Part shown: in pieces, positions 27,465 to 36,249 of the stretch
Numbering within the stretch: position 1 is the stretch's first letter
Layout: each line of letters opens with the position of its first letter
Assembly: GCA_018260445.1 (NCBI GenBank)
Contig: JAGLBE010000019.1
Coordinates: 1-54,017, forward strand
From: Psychrobacter sp.
Lineage (GTDB): Bacteria > Pseudomonadota > Gammaproteobacteria > Pseudomonadales > Moraxellaceae
DNA length: 54,017 nt
Direction: 5' to 3'
Program-made: the position numbers and the translations under genes
Notes under the pieces: model-generated
The model's input: the letters and a program-made list of their open reading frames with translations, nothing else
Told to the model about the DNA's origin: nothing
Databases searched by the model: none

Positions 27465-28637
27465 TTATTTAGCGGGGGCTTTTGCCAATGTTGCTTTGGC
27501 AATGGCAGCACGAATGGCGGGCAAGCTTTGCTCGGTGGCCGTCACCCCAGCCGCAATCGCCTCTTGCCGCCGTGAGGTATCAAAAGTACCCACAAAATCG
27601 ACGTTGGGTCGAATAACAATGTCGGCTCGGTTGACCTCGACTTGCATGGGCTTGCCATCGCCTTGAACTTGACGGTATTTACCCTGGCTGCCTAGGCGAT
27701 TCTCATCATTAGCGACGTTATTGCCTTTATTATTAGCATTGCCGTTGTCGCCGTTGTGCAGCGCATAGGCCCTGTCTATTAGCGTCCAGATGCTCAGTTG
27801 TTTGGCAAGCTTAGCAATATTGGCCGCCGCAATCACATCGTTGCTATGGGTCTCACTGCTATTTTGTTCACTGCTACTGGTCTCACTGCCCGTCACGCTA
27901 TTTGAATCTGCCAAACCCATCACATCCACGGCAATGATAATATCCGCGCCTAAGTCTTTTGCCGTATCAACCGGCACCATACTCACCACGCCACCATCGA
28001 TATACTTTTTACCGCCAGTTTCGGGGATACGCGGCGCTATAAAAATATTGGGTACGCTGCTAGAGGCTTGCACCATCAAGCCGGCCTCACCTGTGGTAAA
28101 TACGGCCTTTTTAAGACTATGTTTTTCGGCAGCAACTGCGGCAAAGCGAATCGGAAAGTCTTCAATAGATTGATGATGCACTTGCGCATTGACAAACTGG
28201 CGCAGTTTATTGCCCTCAATAACCCCTTGGTGCGAGAAGGTGAAATCGGTAAGCTCGCTGTCTGGGGTGCTCAGCGCCAACTGCTCTAGCGTTGCCGCAT
28301 CTTGCCCACTGGCGTATAAAGCACCCACAAAGCTGCCCACACTGGTACCCACGACCAAATCGGGTTGGATGCCTTGCGCCTCTAGCGCTTGAATGACGCC
28401 CACATGCGCAAAGCCTTTGGCACCGCCGCCGCCCAGCACTAAGGCAATCACTGGCGGTTTAACCACTGATGCAGTGTCGATGGTTGCCAAAGCTCTATCT
28501 GGCTGACTTGAAAAACTGGTACAGGCACTTATAAAGCTCGCAGCCCCCACGAGCATACCAACACGGTATATCTTAGTGGTTAGGGCTATTTTTGCGGCTG
28601 GTGCTGTTTTGGCTATAGGACTTTTAGTCTGACTCAA
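27465..28637 (-). CDS. Patatin-like phospholipase lipoprotein
   Basis: This 390-residue protein starts at TTG after AGGTGAG and overlaps the last 14 bases of corC upstream, so the two are translationally coupled. A lipoprotein signal ends in FISAC (Cys39). The patatin domain has the oxyanion loop GGGGAKG (69-75), nucleophile elbow GTSVG (Ser99) and catalytic Asp in DGG (D214). Together these form the Ser-Asp dyad that hydrolyses phospholipid or lysophospholipid acyl chains. It resembles the RssA/YchK-type and lipoprotein patatins. An Asn/Gly-rich insertion (~295-315) interrupts the C-terminal part. Probable location is the periplasmic face of a membrane. Confidence 0.9.
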   Translation of the reverse strand: MSQTKSPIAKTAPAAKIALTTKIYRVGMLVGAASFISACTSFSSQPDRALATIDTASVVKPPVIALVLGGGGAKGFAHVGVIQALEAQGIQPDLVVGTSVGSFVGALYASGQDAATLEQLALSTPDSELTDFTFSHQGVIEGNKLRQFVNAQVHHQSIEDFPIRFAAVAAEKHSLKKAVFTTGEAGLMVQASSSVPNIFIAPRIPETGGKKYIDGGVVSMVPVDTAKDLGADIIIAVDVMGLADSNSVTGSETSSSEQNSSETHSNDVIAAANIAKLAKQLSIWTLIDRAYALHNGDNGNANNKGNNVANDENRLGSQGKYRQVQGDGKPMQVEVNRADIVIRPNVDFVGTFDTSRRQEAIAAGVTATEQSLPAIRAAIAKATLAKAPAK

Positions 28638-29511
28638 TTAACTCACCTGCTGCTGGGGTTAGCTCCAGCAATTTAATAAACCGACCTTCAAAGTCAATCA
28701 CGCTAAGATGCCAGCCTTGGGTAATGACACTGGCGGCCTCTAAATCGCCCACATAGCCAAGCTCTTGCATCACCAATCCGCCCATGGTGTCGACATCGGT
28801 ATCATCAAACGTGGTGTTAAGCACCTCGTTACAGTCCTCTATTAAAGTCGACGCTTGGACAATCCAGGTATTGGGTTTGTCGGGATGCGGGATGACATTA
28901 TTGATATCACTATCTTCATTAAAATCGTCATGCTCATCCACAATATCGCCGACTATTTCTTCCAACAGGTCTTCCATCGTCACCACACCCACCATGTTAC
29001 CAAATTCGTCGACCACCACCGCCATATGCACCTGCGTGCTTTGTAGCGCCCGTAGTAGAGAGTCTGAGCGGGCGGTCTCGCTGATATACAGGGGCTGACG
29101 AATAATCGATTTCAGCCGAAAAGAGTGGGTATCCACATTGCCCTTGACCAAATTAACCAATAGGGGCAGCAAGTCTTTGGCGAGTAAAATCCCCATGACC
29201 GCATCATCGTCTTGACTATCGAACACCGGATAGCGTGAGTGGCTGGTCTCTAAAATCATCGTCATGATACTATCGAGGCTATCGTGTTCGTGCACGCCTT
29301 CTACTTGAGGACGTGGGGTCATGATTTCACGCACTTGGGTGGCCGGTAAATCTAACACACCCTCTAACATATCGACGGTGTCAGGCTCTAAAAATTGATG
29401 GGAGTTTTGTACCAGTTTGATGAGCTCATCTCGTGTTTCGGGCGCTGTATTTAACCAGCGCTTTAAACCACGCATTGACCAATTAGTATTGCCAGAATTG
29501 TCTTCGGACAT
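28624..29511 (-). CDS. corC: CorC/HlyC family CBS-domain protein
   Basis: This 295-residue protein has the CorC/YbeX layout without the DUF21 membrane part. A short N-terminal helix is followed by the CBS pair (REIMTPRPQVEGV, HSRYPVFD, HMAVVVDEFGNMVGVVTMED), then the CorC_HlyC domain (DTMGGLVMQELG, LLELTPA). CorC is linked to magnesium/cobalt efflux with CorA, and the CBS pair binds adenine nucleotides. In many gammaproteobacteria it sits beside lnt or ybeY; here it is followed by the patatin lipoprotein with a 14-bp overlap. The start ATG has only a weak, distant GAGGT. Confidence 0.93.
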   Translation of the reverse strand: MSEDNSGNTNWSMRGLKRWLNTAPETRDELIKLVQNSHQFLEPDTVDMLEGVLDLPATQVREIMTPRPQVEGVHEHDSLDSIMTMILETSHSRYPVFDSQDDDAVMGILLAKDLLPLLVNLVKGNVDTHSFRLKSIIRQPLYISETARSDSLLRALQSTQVHMAVVVDEFGNMVGVVTMEDLLEEIVGDIVDEHDDFNEDSDINNVIPHPDKPNTWIVQASTLIEDCNEVLNTTFDDTDVDTMGGLVMQELGYVGDLEAASVITQGWHLSVIDFEGRFIKLLELTPAAGELIESD

Positions 29512-29825
29512 GGGGGCGTCTTTAACCTCGTAGAGTGACTAAAATTACCCACACTTTATCCCAAGGTGCTTCTAGATACAACGAGAAACGCGACTATTTT
29601 GTATTGTCAGTGTGAGCTATAATCGACAAATGGCTAGAAGGCATAGGCGATGACCGGCCTATGACCGTTTAACGCTCAATGACTGTCCATTCTGTATCAC
29701 TATTGTTTATAGCAATAGGTAGCAGCAGGGCGATATTTTGCTTGATAAGGTGTGTGCAAGAAGTGTTTGGAAGTAGGAGCCGGTTAGAAAAAACCGGCAA
29801 TGGCAATATAGCCACTAGGCAACCT
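29512..29825. other. 314-bp intergenic region with a hairpin
   Basis: No gene is seen between corC and the ydjM-like gene, both on the minus strand. GCCGGTT (29779-29785) pairs with AACCGGC (29792-29798) across AGAAAA, giving a short hairpin downstream of the ydjM-like stop. It lacks a T tract on the minus strand, so it is at best a weak terminator. Confidence 0.5.
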
Positions 29826-30533
29826 TTAGCGGGTTAACACTTCGGGCAACATCGCGTCTTTTAGCAGCCACCAGGTTACGGGGTCCGATACTTTGTTCCA
29901 AAAGGGCGCAAACGGGGGCGATATGGTGATAAACATAAATAATATGCCATACAGACCGATAAAATAAAAACGCTGGTCGTGTTTATAAAACTTCATGGCT
30001 GTGCCGGACGAGCGTTTGAGGCGATTATTGAGCAAATCAACACTATAAGCCTCATCTAAGCCCAAATGCACCAACGCACCCAACAACAAAAAAGCGCCAT
30101 AGAACCAACTGGTTATAGCGGCAACCCCAAGAAGATAGTGGTTAATGGATACCAATGCCAGCGCCATGGTGACCATATAGGGTACCGAATGAATGATGCC
30201 GCGGTGCACGGTTAAGCGGGTAAAGATATAAAACACCCCATAACGCATCAACCCATAACCGACCAACCACAGCAGCAGCATCGACAGTAACGATAACGAG
30301 CTTTGCCAATGAATCACTAAGGCAAAGGCTAGTGCTAAAGATATCAGGTTAAAGCCCAATTTTATCGGGGTGGAATTATCGGAGTCGATATCCGGCAACA
30401 AACCGCCAATCGTACCGATTAAGACGCAGGATAAAAACTCTTGGGCATTGACCAGTCCAGCTTTATAAACGATTAAACCAGTAATGGCACTGACAGCAAA
30501 GCCGCCGGTGAGATGGGTATTAAAATTTGCCAC
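29826..30533 (-). CDS. YdjM-type membrane-bound metal-dependent hydrolase
   Basis: This 235-residue membrane protein has several helices (~12-30, 35-50, 60-110, 120-165, 190-215). It carries the conserved polar residues of the YdjM/LexA-regulated hydrolase family: N-terminal FNTHLTGG, LLPDIDSDNSTP, TVHRGIIHSVPY and HLGLDEAYSVD. The His/Asp residues are thought to bind a metal at the membrane face. E. coli YdjM is SOS-induced, but I see no LexA box here. Substrate unknown. The stop is followed by a hairpin; the phhB-like gene lies 66 bp upstream on the same strand. Confidence 0.9.
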   Translation of the reverse strand: MANFNTHLTGGFAVSAITGLIVYKAGLVNAQEFLSCVLIGTIGGLLPDIDSDNSTPIKLGFNLISLALAFALVIHWQSSLSLLSMLLLWLVGYGLMRYGVFYIFTRLTVHRGIIHSVPYMVTMALALVSINHYLLGVAAITSWFYGAFLLLGALVHLGLDEAYSVDLLNNRLKRSSGTAMKFYKHDQRFYFIGLYGILFMFITISPPFAPFWNKVSDPVTWWLLKDAMLPEVLTR

Positions 30534-30599
30534 AAACTACAAACCTACTTAACGGTTAACATAGTGAATATTAGGGGATGTTGCATTAGGATGGCTAAA

Positions 30600-30893
30600 T
30601 TATGACAACTTAGTCGCCGCAACCTGCTGCATCCGTTTAGCCAGGCGAATATCGTGGCTGGTGATGCCATTGATGTCGTGGGTGGTCAAGCGCACATGCA
30701 CTTTGTTATAAAGGTTGGTCCATTCGGGATGGTGTTCGATTTCTTGTGCATGAAACGCCACTTGGGTCATAAAGGTAATGGCTTCAATAAAATCATCAAA
30801 GACAAACGTTTTAACAATCGCGTTGTCTTCTTGACGCCAGCCGGGTAAGTCTTGTAGCTGCATTTCAACTTGGTGGTCCGTGAGGTGACTCAT
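30600..30893 (-). CDS. phhB: Pterin-4a-carbinolamine dehydratase
   Basis: At 97 residues it is a standard PCD length. The active-site stretch [10 protein letters not shown] and the following [14 protein letters not shown] are diagnostic (catalytic His pair and Asp). It dehydrates 4a-hydroxytetrahydrobiopterin, regenerating pterin cofactor for aromatic amino acid hydroxylases. No phenylalanine hydroxylase gene is in view, so the partner must be elsewhere or the enzyme serves another pterin or molybdopterin role. A TAAGGATATTTT segment precedes the ATG. Confidence 0.96.
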   Translation of the reverse strand: MSHLTDHQVEMQLQDLPGWRQEDNAIVKTFVFDDFIEAITFMTQVAFHAQEIEHHPEWTNLYNKVHVRLTTHDINGITSHDIRLAKRMQQVAATKLS

Positions 30894-31069
30894 AAAATAT
30901 CCTTGAGATAAGGGTGAAGATAATAAGATACTAGGTATGCTGTTTATGCAGCTCGTGCAGTTTTAGATAATGTTTATGTGAACAAGGTGACTTACCCGCC
31001 TATGCTCAAATTGAGCTCAATTTAGCTCAATTCACTTCAGTTCAGCTCCATACGCCAAAATACGCTTGG

Positions 31070-31351
31070 CTAATTGCCCACCAAATCCTTATATTCGGGA
31101 TGTTTGCCGATATATGCCGCCACAAACGAGCACTGAGGAATCACTTTTTTATCTTGCTCACGCGCATAGTTTAACGCATGTTGCACCAAAGCGGAACCAA
31201 CACCTTGACCGCCAAGCTCGGGCGGCACAATGGTATGCTCATAAACAATGCTATCGCCTTTATCAACGTAGGTGATAAAGGCAGTAATGCCATCAATCGT
31301 GGTCTCAAATTGATGGGCATCGGTGTTGTGGTTGATTTGAATGTTGGACAT
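31070..31351 (-). CDS. Small GNAT-family N-acetyltransferase (YjdJ/NATD1-like)
   Basis: This 93-residue protein of the short Acetyltransf_CG type has a core beta hairpin (ITAFITYVDKGDSIVYEHTI), acetyl-CoA loop PPELGGQGVGSALVQHAL and end motif VIPQCSFVAAYIGKHPEY. AAGAGGA precedes the ATG at good spacing. These mini-GNATs are common and uncharacterised; the acceptor is unknown. Short repeats of the form 'GTAGACGGTT' lie just upstream (31372-31400). Confidence 0.92.
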   Translation of the reverse strand: MSNIQINHNTDAHQFETTIDGITAFITYVDKGDSIVYEHTIVPPELGGQGVGSALVQHALNYAREQDKKVIPQCSFVAAYIGKHPEYKDLVGN

Positions 31352-31596
31352 AAAAAATCCTCTTTGTGAATATAGACGGTTGATGGTAGACGGTTAAATA
31401 TAGACGCTTGAAGGTAGGCAGTTTAAGGTGATGCCGTTTATCTTGCGCTAACTATCAACGCTTTGACGACAACAAAATAAATAGTGTTATGCAAAGAGTT
31501 GTCGTAGTAAAGATGCTAACAATAAGGCAATATGCGATAATACAGTTTATATTCCCTTTGAATGATTATCAACTCAATACCACTAACGGAGTCCTA

Positions 31597-33258
31597 ATGG
31601 CCCAGTATATTTATACCATGAACAATGTGTCAAAACTTGTTCCCCCCAAGCGTGAAATACTAAAAAACATCAACATCTCGTTTTTTCCTGGTGCCAAAAT
31701 TGGCGTATTGGGGATTAACGGCTCCGGTAAATCGACCTTGCTGCGTATTATGGCAGGCGTGGATACCGAATATAGCGGGGAAGCACGGGTACAACCGGGC
31801 ACCAAAATTGGGTATTTAGCACAAGAGCCACATCTTGATGAAAGCAAAGACGTGCGCGGCAATGTGGAAGATGGGATGCGCGAGGCACTCGATGCGCTGG
31901 CTCGCCTTGATGAAATCTATGCAGAATATGCCGCTCCTGATGCCGATTTTGATAAATTGGCGGATGAGCAAGGCAAGATGGAAGATATCATTCAAGCTTG
32001 GGATGCGCACAATCTTAATACCCATTTAGAAAAAGCCGCCGATGCGCTGCGTCTGCCGCCTTGGGATGCCGATGTGAGTAAGCTATCGGGTGGGGAAAAA
32101 CGCCGCGTTGCCTTGTGTCGTCTGCTATTGTCTCGCCCTGATATGCTCCTACTTGACGAGCCCACCAACCATTTGGATGCCGAATCGGTCGCGTGGCTTG
32201 AGCAATTTTTGCAAAACTTTAGCGGCACCATCGTGGCCATTACCCATGATAGATACTTTCTTGACAATGTGGCACAGTGGATTTTAGAGATTGACCGCGG
32301 GCATGGTTATCCGTATGAGGGCAACTATACCGCTTGGCTTGAGCAAAAAAATAAGCGGTTAGAAGAGCAGAATAAGCAAGAAGAAAGCTTTGCCAAAGCC
32401 TTGAAAAAAGAGCTCGAATGGGTGCGTAAAAACCAAAAAGGTCAACAAGCCAAGTCAAAATCTCGAGTACAACGTTTTGAAGAGTTAAACTCGAGAGAGT
32501 TTCAGCAACGTAACGAGACCTCTGAGATTTATATTCCACCTGGCCCGCGTTTGGGCAACAAGGTTGTTGAAATCAATAATATTTCCAAATCGTTTGATGG
32601 GCGTTTGCTGTACGAAGAGTTAACCTTTACCGTACCGCCAGCCGCTATTGTGGGTATTATTGGGCCAAATGGTGCCGGTAAAACTACGTTGTTTAATATG
32701 ATGACGGGCAAAGATGAGCCAGATACCGGCAGCGTTGAGCTGGGTGAGAGTGTCAAAGTCGCGTATGTGGGGCAGGTGCGCGATAATTTGGACGATAATA
32801 AAACGGTTTGGGAAGAGGTGTCCGACGGGTTAGACATTATCAAAGTGGGCGATTATGAAACCCCAAGCCGTGCTTATATTGGCCGCTTTAACTTTAAAGG
32901 CTCCGACCAGCAAAAGCAGGTTGGTAGTCTATCGGGCGGTGAGCGTAACCGCTTGCAACTTGCCAAAACGTTGAAGCAGGGCGCTAACGTCTTGCTACTC
33001 GATGAACCCTCCAACGATTTGGATGTCGAAACCTTACGGGCGCTTGAGGATGCGATTCAAGTATTTCCCGGCACCGTCTTGGTGGTGTCGCATGACCGCT
33101 GGTTTTTAGATCGCATTGCCACCCATATTTTAGCCTTTGAGCCAGAAGGCCCGGTGTGGTACGACGGCAACTATTCGGAATACGAGACCTATCGCAAAAA
33201 GACTTTGGGCGATGATGCTACCCCAAAACGGATGAAGTATAAAAAAATAGGCAGCTAA
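31597..33258 (+). CDS. ettA: Energy-dependent translational throttle protein EttA (ABC-F)
   Basis: This 553-residue protein starts at ATG 31597 after ACGGAG; upstream in-frame codons back to 31489 do not look like EttA. Two ABC domains are fused. The first has Walker A GINGSGKST, signature LSGGEKRRVA and Walker B LLLDEPTNHLD. A charged linker (KALKKELEWVRKNQKGQQAK) follows, then the second with GPNGAGKTT, LSGGERNRLQL and LLLDEPSNDLD. The arm and P-site tRNA-interacting linker fit EttA, which binds the ribosomal E site and gates entry into elongation according to ADP/ATP ratio. No membrane segments, as expected. Confidence 0.97.
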   Translation: MAQYIYTMNNVSKLVPPKREILKNINISFFPGAKIGVLGINGSGKSTLLRIMAGVDTEYSGEARVQPGTKIGYLAQEPHLDESKDVRGNVEDGMREALDALARLDEIYAEYAAPDADFDKLADEQGKMEDIIQAWDAHNLNTHLEKAADALRLPPWDADVSKLSGGEKRRVALCRLLLSRPDMLLLDEPTNHLDAESVAWLEQFLQNFSGTIVAITHDRYFLDNVAQWILEIDRGHGYPYEGNYTAWLEQKNKRLEEQNKQEESFAKALKKELEWVRKNQKGQQAKSKSRVQRFEELNSREFQQRNETSEIYIPPGPRLGNKVVEINNISKSFDGRLLYEELTFTVPPAAIVGIIGPNGAGKTTLFNMMTGKDEPDTGSVELGESVKVAYVGQVRDNLDDNKTVWEEVSDGLDIIKVGDYETPSRAYIGRFNFKGSDQQKQVGSLSGGERNRLQLAKTLKQGANVLLLDEPSNDLDVETLRALEDAIQVFPGTVLVVSHDRWFLDRIATHILAFEPEGPVWYDGNYSEYETYRKKTLGDDATPKRMKYKKIGS

Positions 33259-33368
33259 GCTAAATTGCATTAATCTGAGCTGAGCTAAAAGCAATTGCAC
33301 ATAGTCAACATAGTCACCAGTACTCGGTTAAAAATGCGCTAAAAAGATACGTTTTCCCCCTTTGAACC

Positions 33369-33651
33369 TAGGGGCTGTATAGAATTGATTCATGGCACTG
33401 GCGGAGACTATTTTTTAGGCAATATGCAGTGAAATTTTTGACGCCTAGTTATTCTAAGCTAGAAAATTTCGCGATATATTGACAAAAAAGAGTCCCGCCC
33501 CCAGCCTTTATAAATAAGGGGCTGATGCTAAAATCGTCCCAGACGTTGTTACAAACCTAGCCAAGGTCTCGACATTAGCGTCGGTTTGCGCCTAGTCTGG
33601 AACGATTTTAGCTATCAGCAGTCCTAATTAATCAATTCTATACAGCCCCTA
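33369..33651. mobile_element. 283-bp MITE-like element with 20-bp terminal inverted repeats and TA flanks
   Basis: The ends GGGGCTGTATAGAATTGATT (33371-33390) and its exact complement (33630-33649) are each flanked by TA. This fits a target-site duplication of the IS630/Tc1-mariner kind. A second nested inverted pair (33521-33544 with 33595-33619, containing CTAAAATCGT and ACGATTTTAG) gives a long hairpin in the right half. GAAATTTT/AAAATTTC form another small one in the left half. There is no transposase frame, so the element is non-autonomous. It lies between ettA and the first terD-family gene, whose start is ~98 bp away, so it may supply or block regulatory sequence. Confidence 0.75.
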
Positions 33652-33748
33652 ATGCTAAGTTGTGGTAAAACATATTTGCACAGGGACATTAGTTGTTATT
33701 TTTAGTCTTATTCTTATTCTCATTGAAAATAAATAAAGGCAGCTTCTC

Positions 33749-34324
33749 ATGGCACTATCTTTAAGCAAGGGCGGTAATTTATCGCTCACCAAAACCGACC
33801 CCACTCTAAATAAGCTACTAATTGGCCTTGGCTGGGATGAGCGGGCGACCTCTGGCAACGATTTTGATTTGGATGCCAGCGTCTTTTTGCTCAATAGTGC
33901 GGGCAAGGTACGTGGCGATCACGATTTTATTTTTTATAACCAGTTAAAGTCAGACAACGGCGCGGTCGAGCACACCGGCGATAATCGCACTGGGGAAGGT
34001 GATGGCGACGACGAGGTGATAAAGGTTAATTTATCGCAATTGCCAGCCGATGTCGATAAAGTGGTGGTGACGGTCACCATCCACGATGCCCAGCAGCGCA
34101 ATCAAAACTTTGGTCAAGTGGCCAATGCCTTTATTCGCGTCGTCAATGAAGAGTCTGGGGTAGAGGTGGTGCGTTTTGACTTGGCTGAAGACTATTCGGT
34201 TGAAACCGCGATGGTGTTTGGCGAAGTCTATCGGCATGGCAGCGAGTGGAAGTTTCGTGCCGTTGGTCAAGGCTATTCGGGCGGCCTACAAGCCATGTGT
34301 CAACAGTATGGCGTCGTCATCTAA
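33749..34324 (+). CDS. TerD-family stress protein (TerE/TerD-like)
   Basis: This 191-residue protein matches TerD/TerE in length. It has N-terminal [23 protein letters not shown], the calcium-binding loop [28 protein letters not shown] and C-terminal [20 protein letters not shown]. TerD proteins bind calcium and form part of the Ter stress/metal-resistance complex. It is the first gene of the ter island, sits right after a MITE-like element, and is followed by an intrinsic terminator, so it is probably transcribed on its own. I leave the symbol empty because terD and terE cannot be told apart reliably by eye. Confidence 0.95.
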   Translation: MALSLSKGGNLSLTKTDPTLNKLLIGLGWDERATSGNDFDLDASVFLLNSAGKVRGDHDFIFYNQLKSDNGAVEHTGDNRTGEGDGDDEVIKVNLSQLPADVDKVVVTVTIHDAQQRNQNFGQVANAFIRVVNEESGVEVVRFDLAEDYSVETAMVFGEVYRHGSEWKFRAVGQGYSGGLQAMCQQYGVVI

Positions 34325-34439
34325 GCATTGTTATATTGTTATTGAGCCGTTTAAGCCGTTGCTAGGGCGTTTCACTGCTGAGTGATGGTAGCGATTGCCC
34401 CGCCGCTGTTATTTTAAAATTGTTACAGTATTTAGGTTG

Positions 34440-34467
34440 AAAAGTGGTTAATATTAACCACTTTTTT
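34440..34467 (+). terminator. Intrinsic terminator after first terD-family gene
   Basis: The palindrome AAAGTGGTTAAT/ATTAACCACTTT (34441-34464), continued by A/T at the edges, runs into a T6 tract ending at 34467. Confidence 0.85.
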
Positions 34468-34504
34468 ATTGGGTTATCGTTTATTTGACAGCCATTGTTT
34501 ATAC

Positions 34505-34635
34505 AGGACTTACGCATTTTAAGCGGATGTGACGACTGGCAACTATTTTTGAATCGTCTAAAGGTAGAGCGAAGCCGTTCCAAAAATAGTTGCCAGTCGT
34601 TTTTAACAAGGTAAAATCGTCTTTGCGTCAGTCCT
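34505..34635. mobile_element. 131-bp MITE-like inverted-repeat element upstream of DUF475 gene
   Basis: Imperfect ends AGGACTTACGCA (34505-34516) and TGCGTCAGTCCT (34624-34635) match at 11 of 12 positions when inverted. Inside is a perfect 20-bp inverted repeat, ACGACTGGCAACTATTTTTG (34532-34551) with its complement at 34581-34600, around a 29-nt loop. No coding frame is seen. The layout looks like a small non-autonomous element or an IS-end pair left after deletion. It ends 59 bp before the DUF475 start, so it lies in that gene's likely promoter/leader. Confidence 0.65.
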
Positions 34636-34694
34636 ATTACAGTGATTCGTTATCGCTAATAGTCAACCACATTCCTTTGGGTACAGGGCAGGTC

Positions 34695-35777
34695 ATGAAA
34701 CATCTTTATTTTGACTTTATATTTACCACCATCGCGTTAATGGTGGCGTCATGGTGGGGGTATTCACACGGTGGCATGGGCGGCCTGATTTCGGCGCTAT
34801 CGATTACCGCTATTTTGGCGGTTATGGAAATTTCGTTATCGTTTGACAATGCGGTGGTCAATGCCTCAGTGCTAAAACACTGGGATCATTTTTGGAAGAT
34901 GATATTTTTAACCGTCGGTATCTTAGTTGCGGTGTTTGGCATGCGTCTGGTATTCCCCATTGTGATTGTGGCAGTGACCGCCGATATGGGCATGATGGAT
35001 GTGATTAATTTGGCCTTAAATAACCCTAAAGACTATTCTGCCAAACTGTTAGCACACCATGCCGAGATATCTGCTTTTGGCGGTATGTTCTTGTTATTGG
35101 TCTTCTTAAACTTTTTGTTTGATGACAAAGATGTGCACTGGTTTAGATGGCTTGAGAGCCGTTTGGTGAAATTTGGCGAGGTTGATGCCATGAGCGTGTT
35201 TGTGGCCTTAGTGATTTTAATGATTTCACTGACCTGGGTGCTTCCTGAACAGAAATCTGCGGTATTGATGGCAGGCGTGTGGGGCATCTTGGTGTACCTT
35301 GGCGTACAAGTGGTCTCTAGTATGCTTGAGGGCGATTTAGAAGAAGCCGAAGAAGAGTATGAAGCTTTAGAGCAAGCAGGCAAAACCCCAGAGGCTGGCG
35401 CTGCTGTGGGTAGCGCCGTAATGAAAGGCGGTATCGCTGGGTTTTTATACCTAGAGGTGCTTGATGCGTCGTTTAGTTTTGATGGCGTGATTGGCGCGTT
35501 TGCCATTACCAACGATGTGATTATCATCATGTTAGGGCTTGCCATTGGTGCGATGTTTGTGCGCTCAATGACTATTTATTTGGTGGATAAAGGCACGCTG
35601 GATGAGTTTATTTACCTTGAGCATGGTGCACACTATGCAATCGGTGCATTGGCATTGATTATGTTGTTGTCGATGAAGTTTCATGTGCCCGAATTGGTGA
35701 CCGGCTTGATTGGTATTGCCTTTATTGGTTTGGCTATTTTCGGCTCGCTTAAGCATCGTAAGACAGAGGGTGCATAG
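34695..35777 (+). CDS. DUF475 (TerC-like) integral membrane protein
   Basis: This 360-residue protein starts at ATG 34695; earlier in-frame codons run into the inverted-repeat element. It has about nine hydrophobic segments. Key acidic/polar residues in the membrane are typical of the TerC/DUF475 superfamily: MEISLSFDNAVVNASV near the N terminus and VLDASFSFDGVIGAFAIT in the second half, an internal-repeat arrangement. An acidic cytoplasmic loop (EGDLEEAEEEYEAL) lies between. TerC-type proteins are membrane partners of TerD/TerB and are thought to handle metal ions. Here it takes the TerC position in the ter island, between two terD-family genes, and has a terminator ~230 bp downstream. Confidence 0.92.
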   Translation: MKHLYFDFIFTTIALMVASWWGYSHGGMGGLISALSITAILAVMEISLSFDNAVVNASVLKHWDHFWKMIFLTVGILVAVFGMRLVFPIVIVAVTADMGMMDVINLALNNPKDYSAKLLAHHAEISAFGGMFLLLVFLNFLFDDKDVHWFRWLESRLVKFGEVDAMSVFVALVILMISLTWVLPEQKSAVLMAGVWGILVYLGVQVVSSMLEGDLEEAEEEYEALEQAGKTPEAGAAVGSAVMKGGIAGFLYLEVLDASFSFDGVIGAFAITNDVIIIMLGLAIGAMFVRSMTIYLVDKGTLDEFIYLEHGAHYAIGALALIMLLSMKFHVPELVTGLIGIAFIGLAIFGSLKHRKTEGA

Positions 35778-36249
35778 CATAGCGGCTACATGCCAGAAAT
35801 CAAGCTATATAATCAAGCTATACAACCAATCCATAACAGCATCCTATAACAGTACCCTATAACAGCTAGATGGTGCAATGCACTAAAAAGCTTACTGTTT
35901 ATGGCATAACTAATGCAACAGCATTATAAAAGCGTTACTCGTTGACAACGGTTAAGCAACGATTTTGTTTCAAATCAGTCTTGCTTATACCCTAGCAGAT
36001 TAGTATAGTTAACGTGAGCTTTGGCTCACGTTTTTTTATGCCACTAAGATTAACCCATGCCTATTCTAAAACAACTAGGCTAAAACAATTAGGTCAAACT
36101 AACTAAGATAAACTGATTTGGTTAATCAATGGTTATAAAACTGTGCAAGAGAGCGACACACTGTTTTTAAGTTGTAAACATCTGACATCTAACATCTATT
36201 ATTTAATAAGACTCAATAAATACTTAATCATATCATAAGGATAACTAGC
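35778..36249. other. 472-bp intergenic region between DUF475 gene and terD-family gene
   Basis: No gene is seen. The 5' part has small repeats (TATAACAG units around 35835-35870). An intrinsic terminator is annotated separately at 36011-36037. After it an AT-rich stretch leads to AAGGA just before the next start; it should hold that gene's promoter, but I cannot pick out the boxes. Confidence 0.5.
36011..36037 (+). terminator. Intrinsic terminator downstream of DUF475 gene
   Basis: AACGTGAGC pairs with GCTCACGTT around a TTTG tetraloop, followed by T7. It separates the DUF475 unit from the next terD-family gene. Confidence 0.9.

Noticed and set aside
29779-29798. Hairpin GCCGGTT/AACCGGC as terminator of the ydjM-like gene
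   Set aside because: No T tract follows on the minus strand; kept only as a note in the intergenic entry.
35033-35545. 170-residue antisense frame within the DUF475 gene
   Set aside because: It mirrors codon bias of a membrane-protein gene with clear family motifs on the plus strand; its translation is Ser/Thr/Lys-rich noise.
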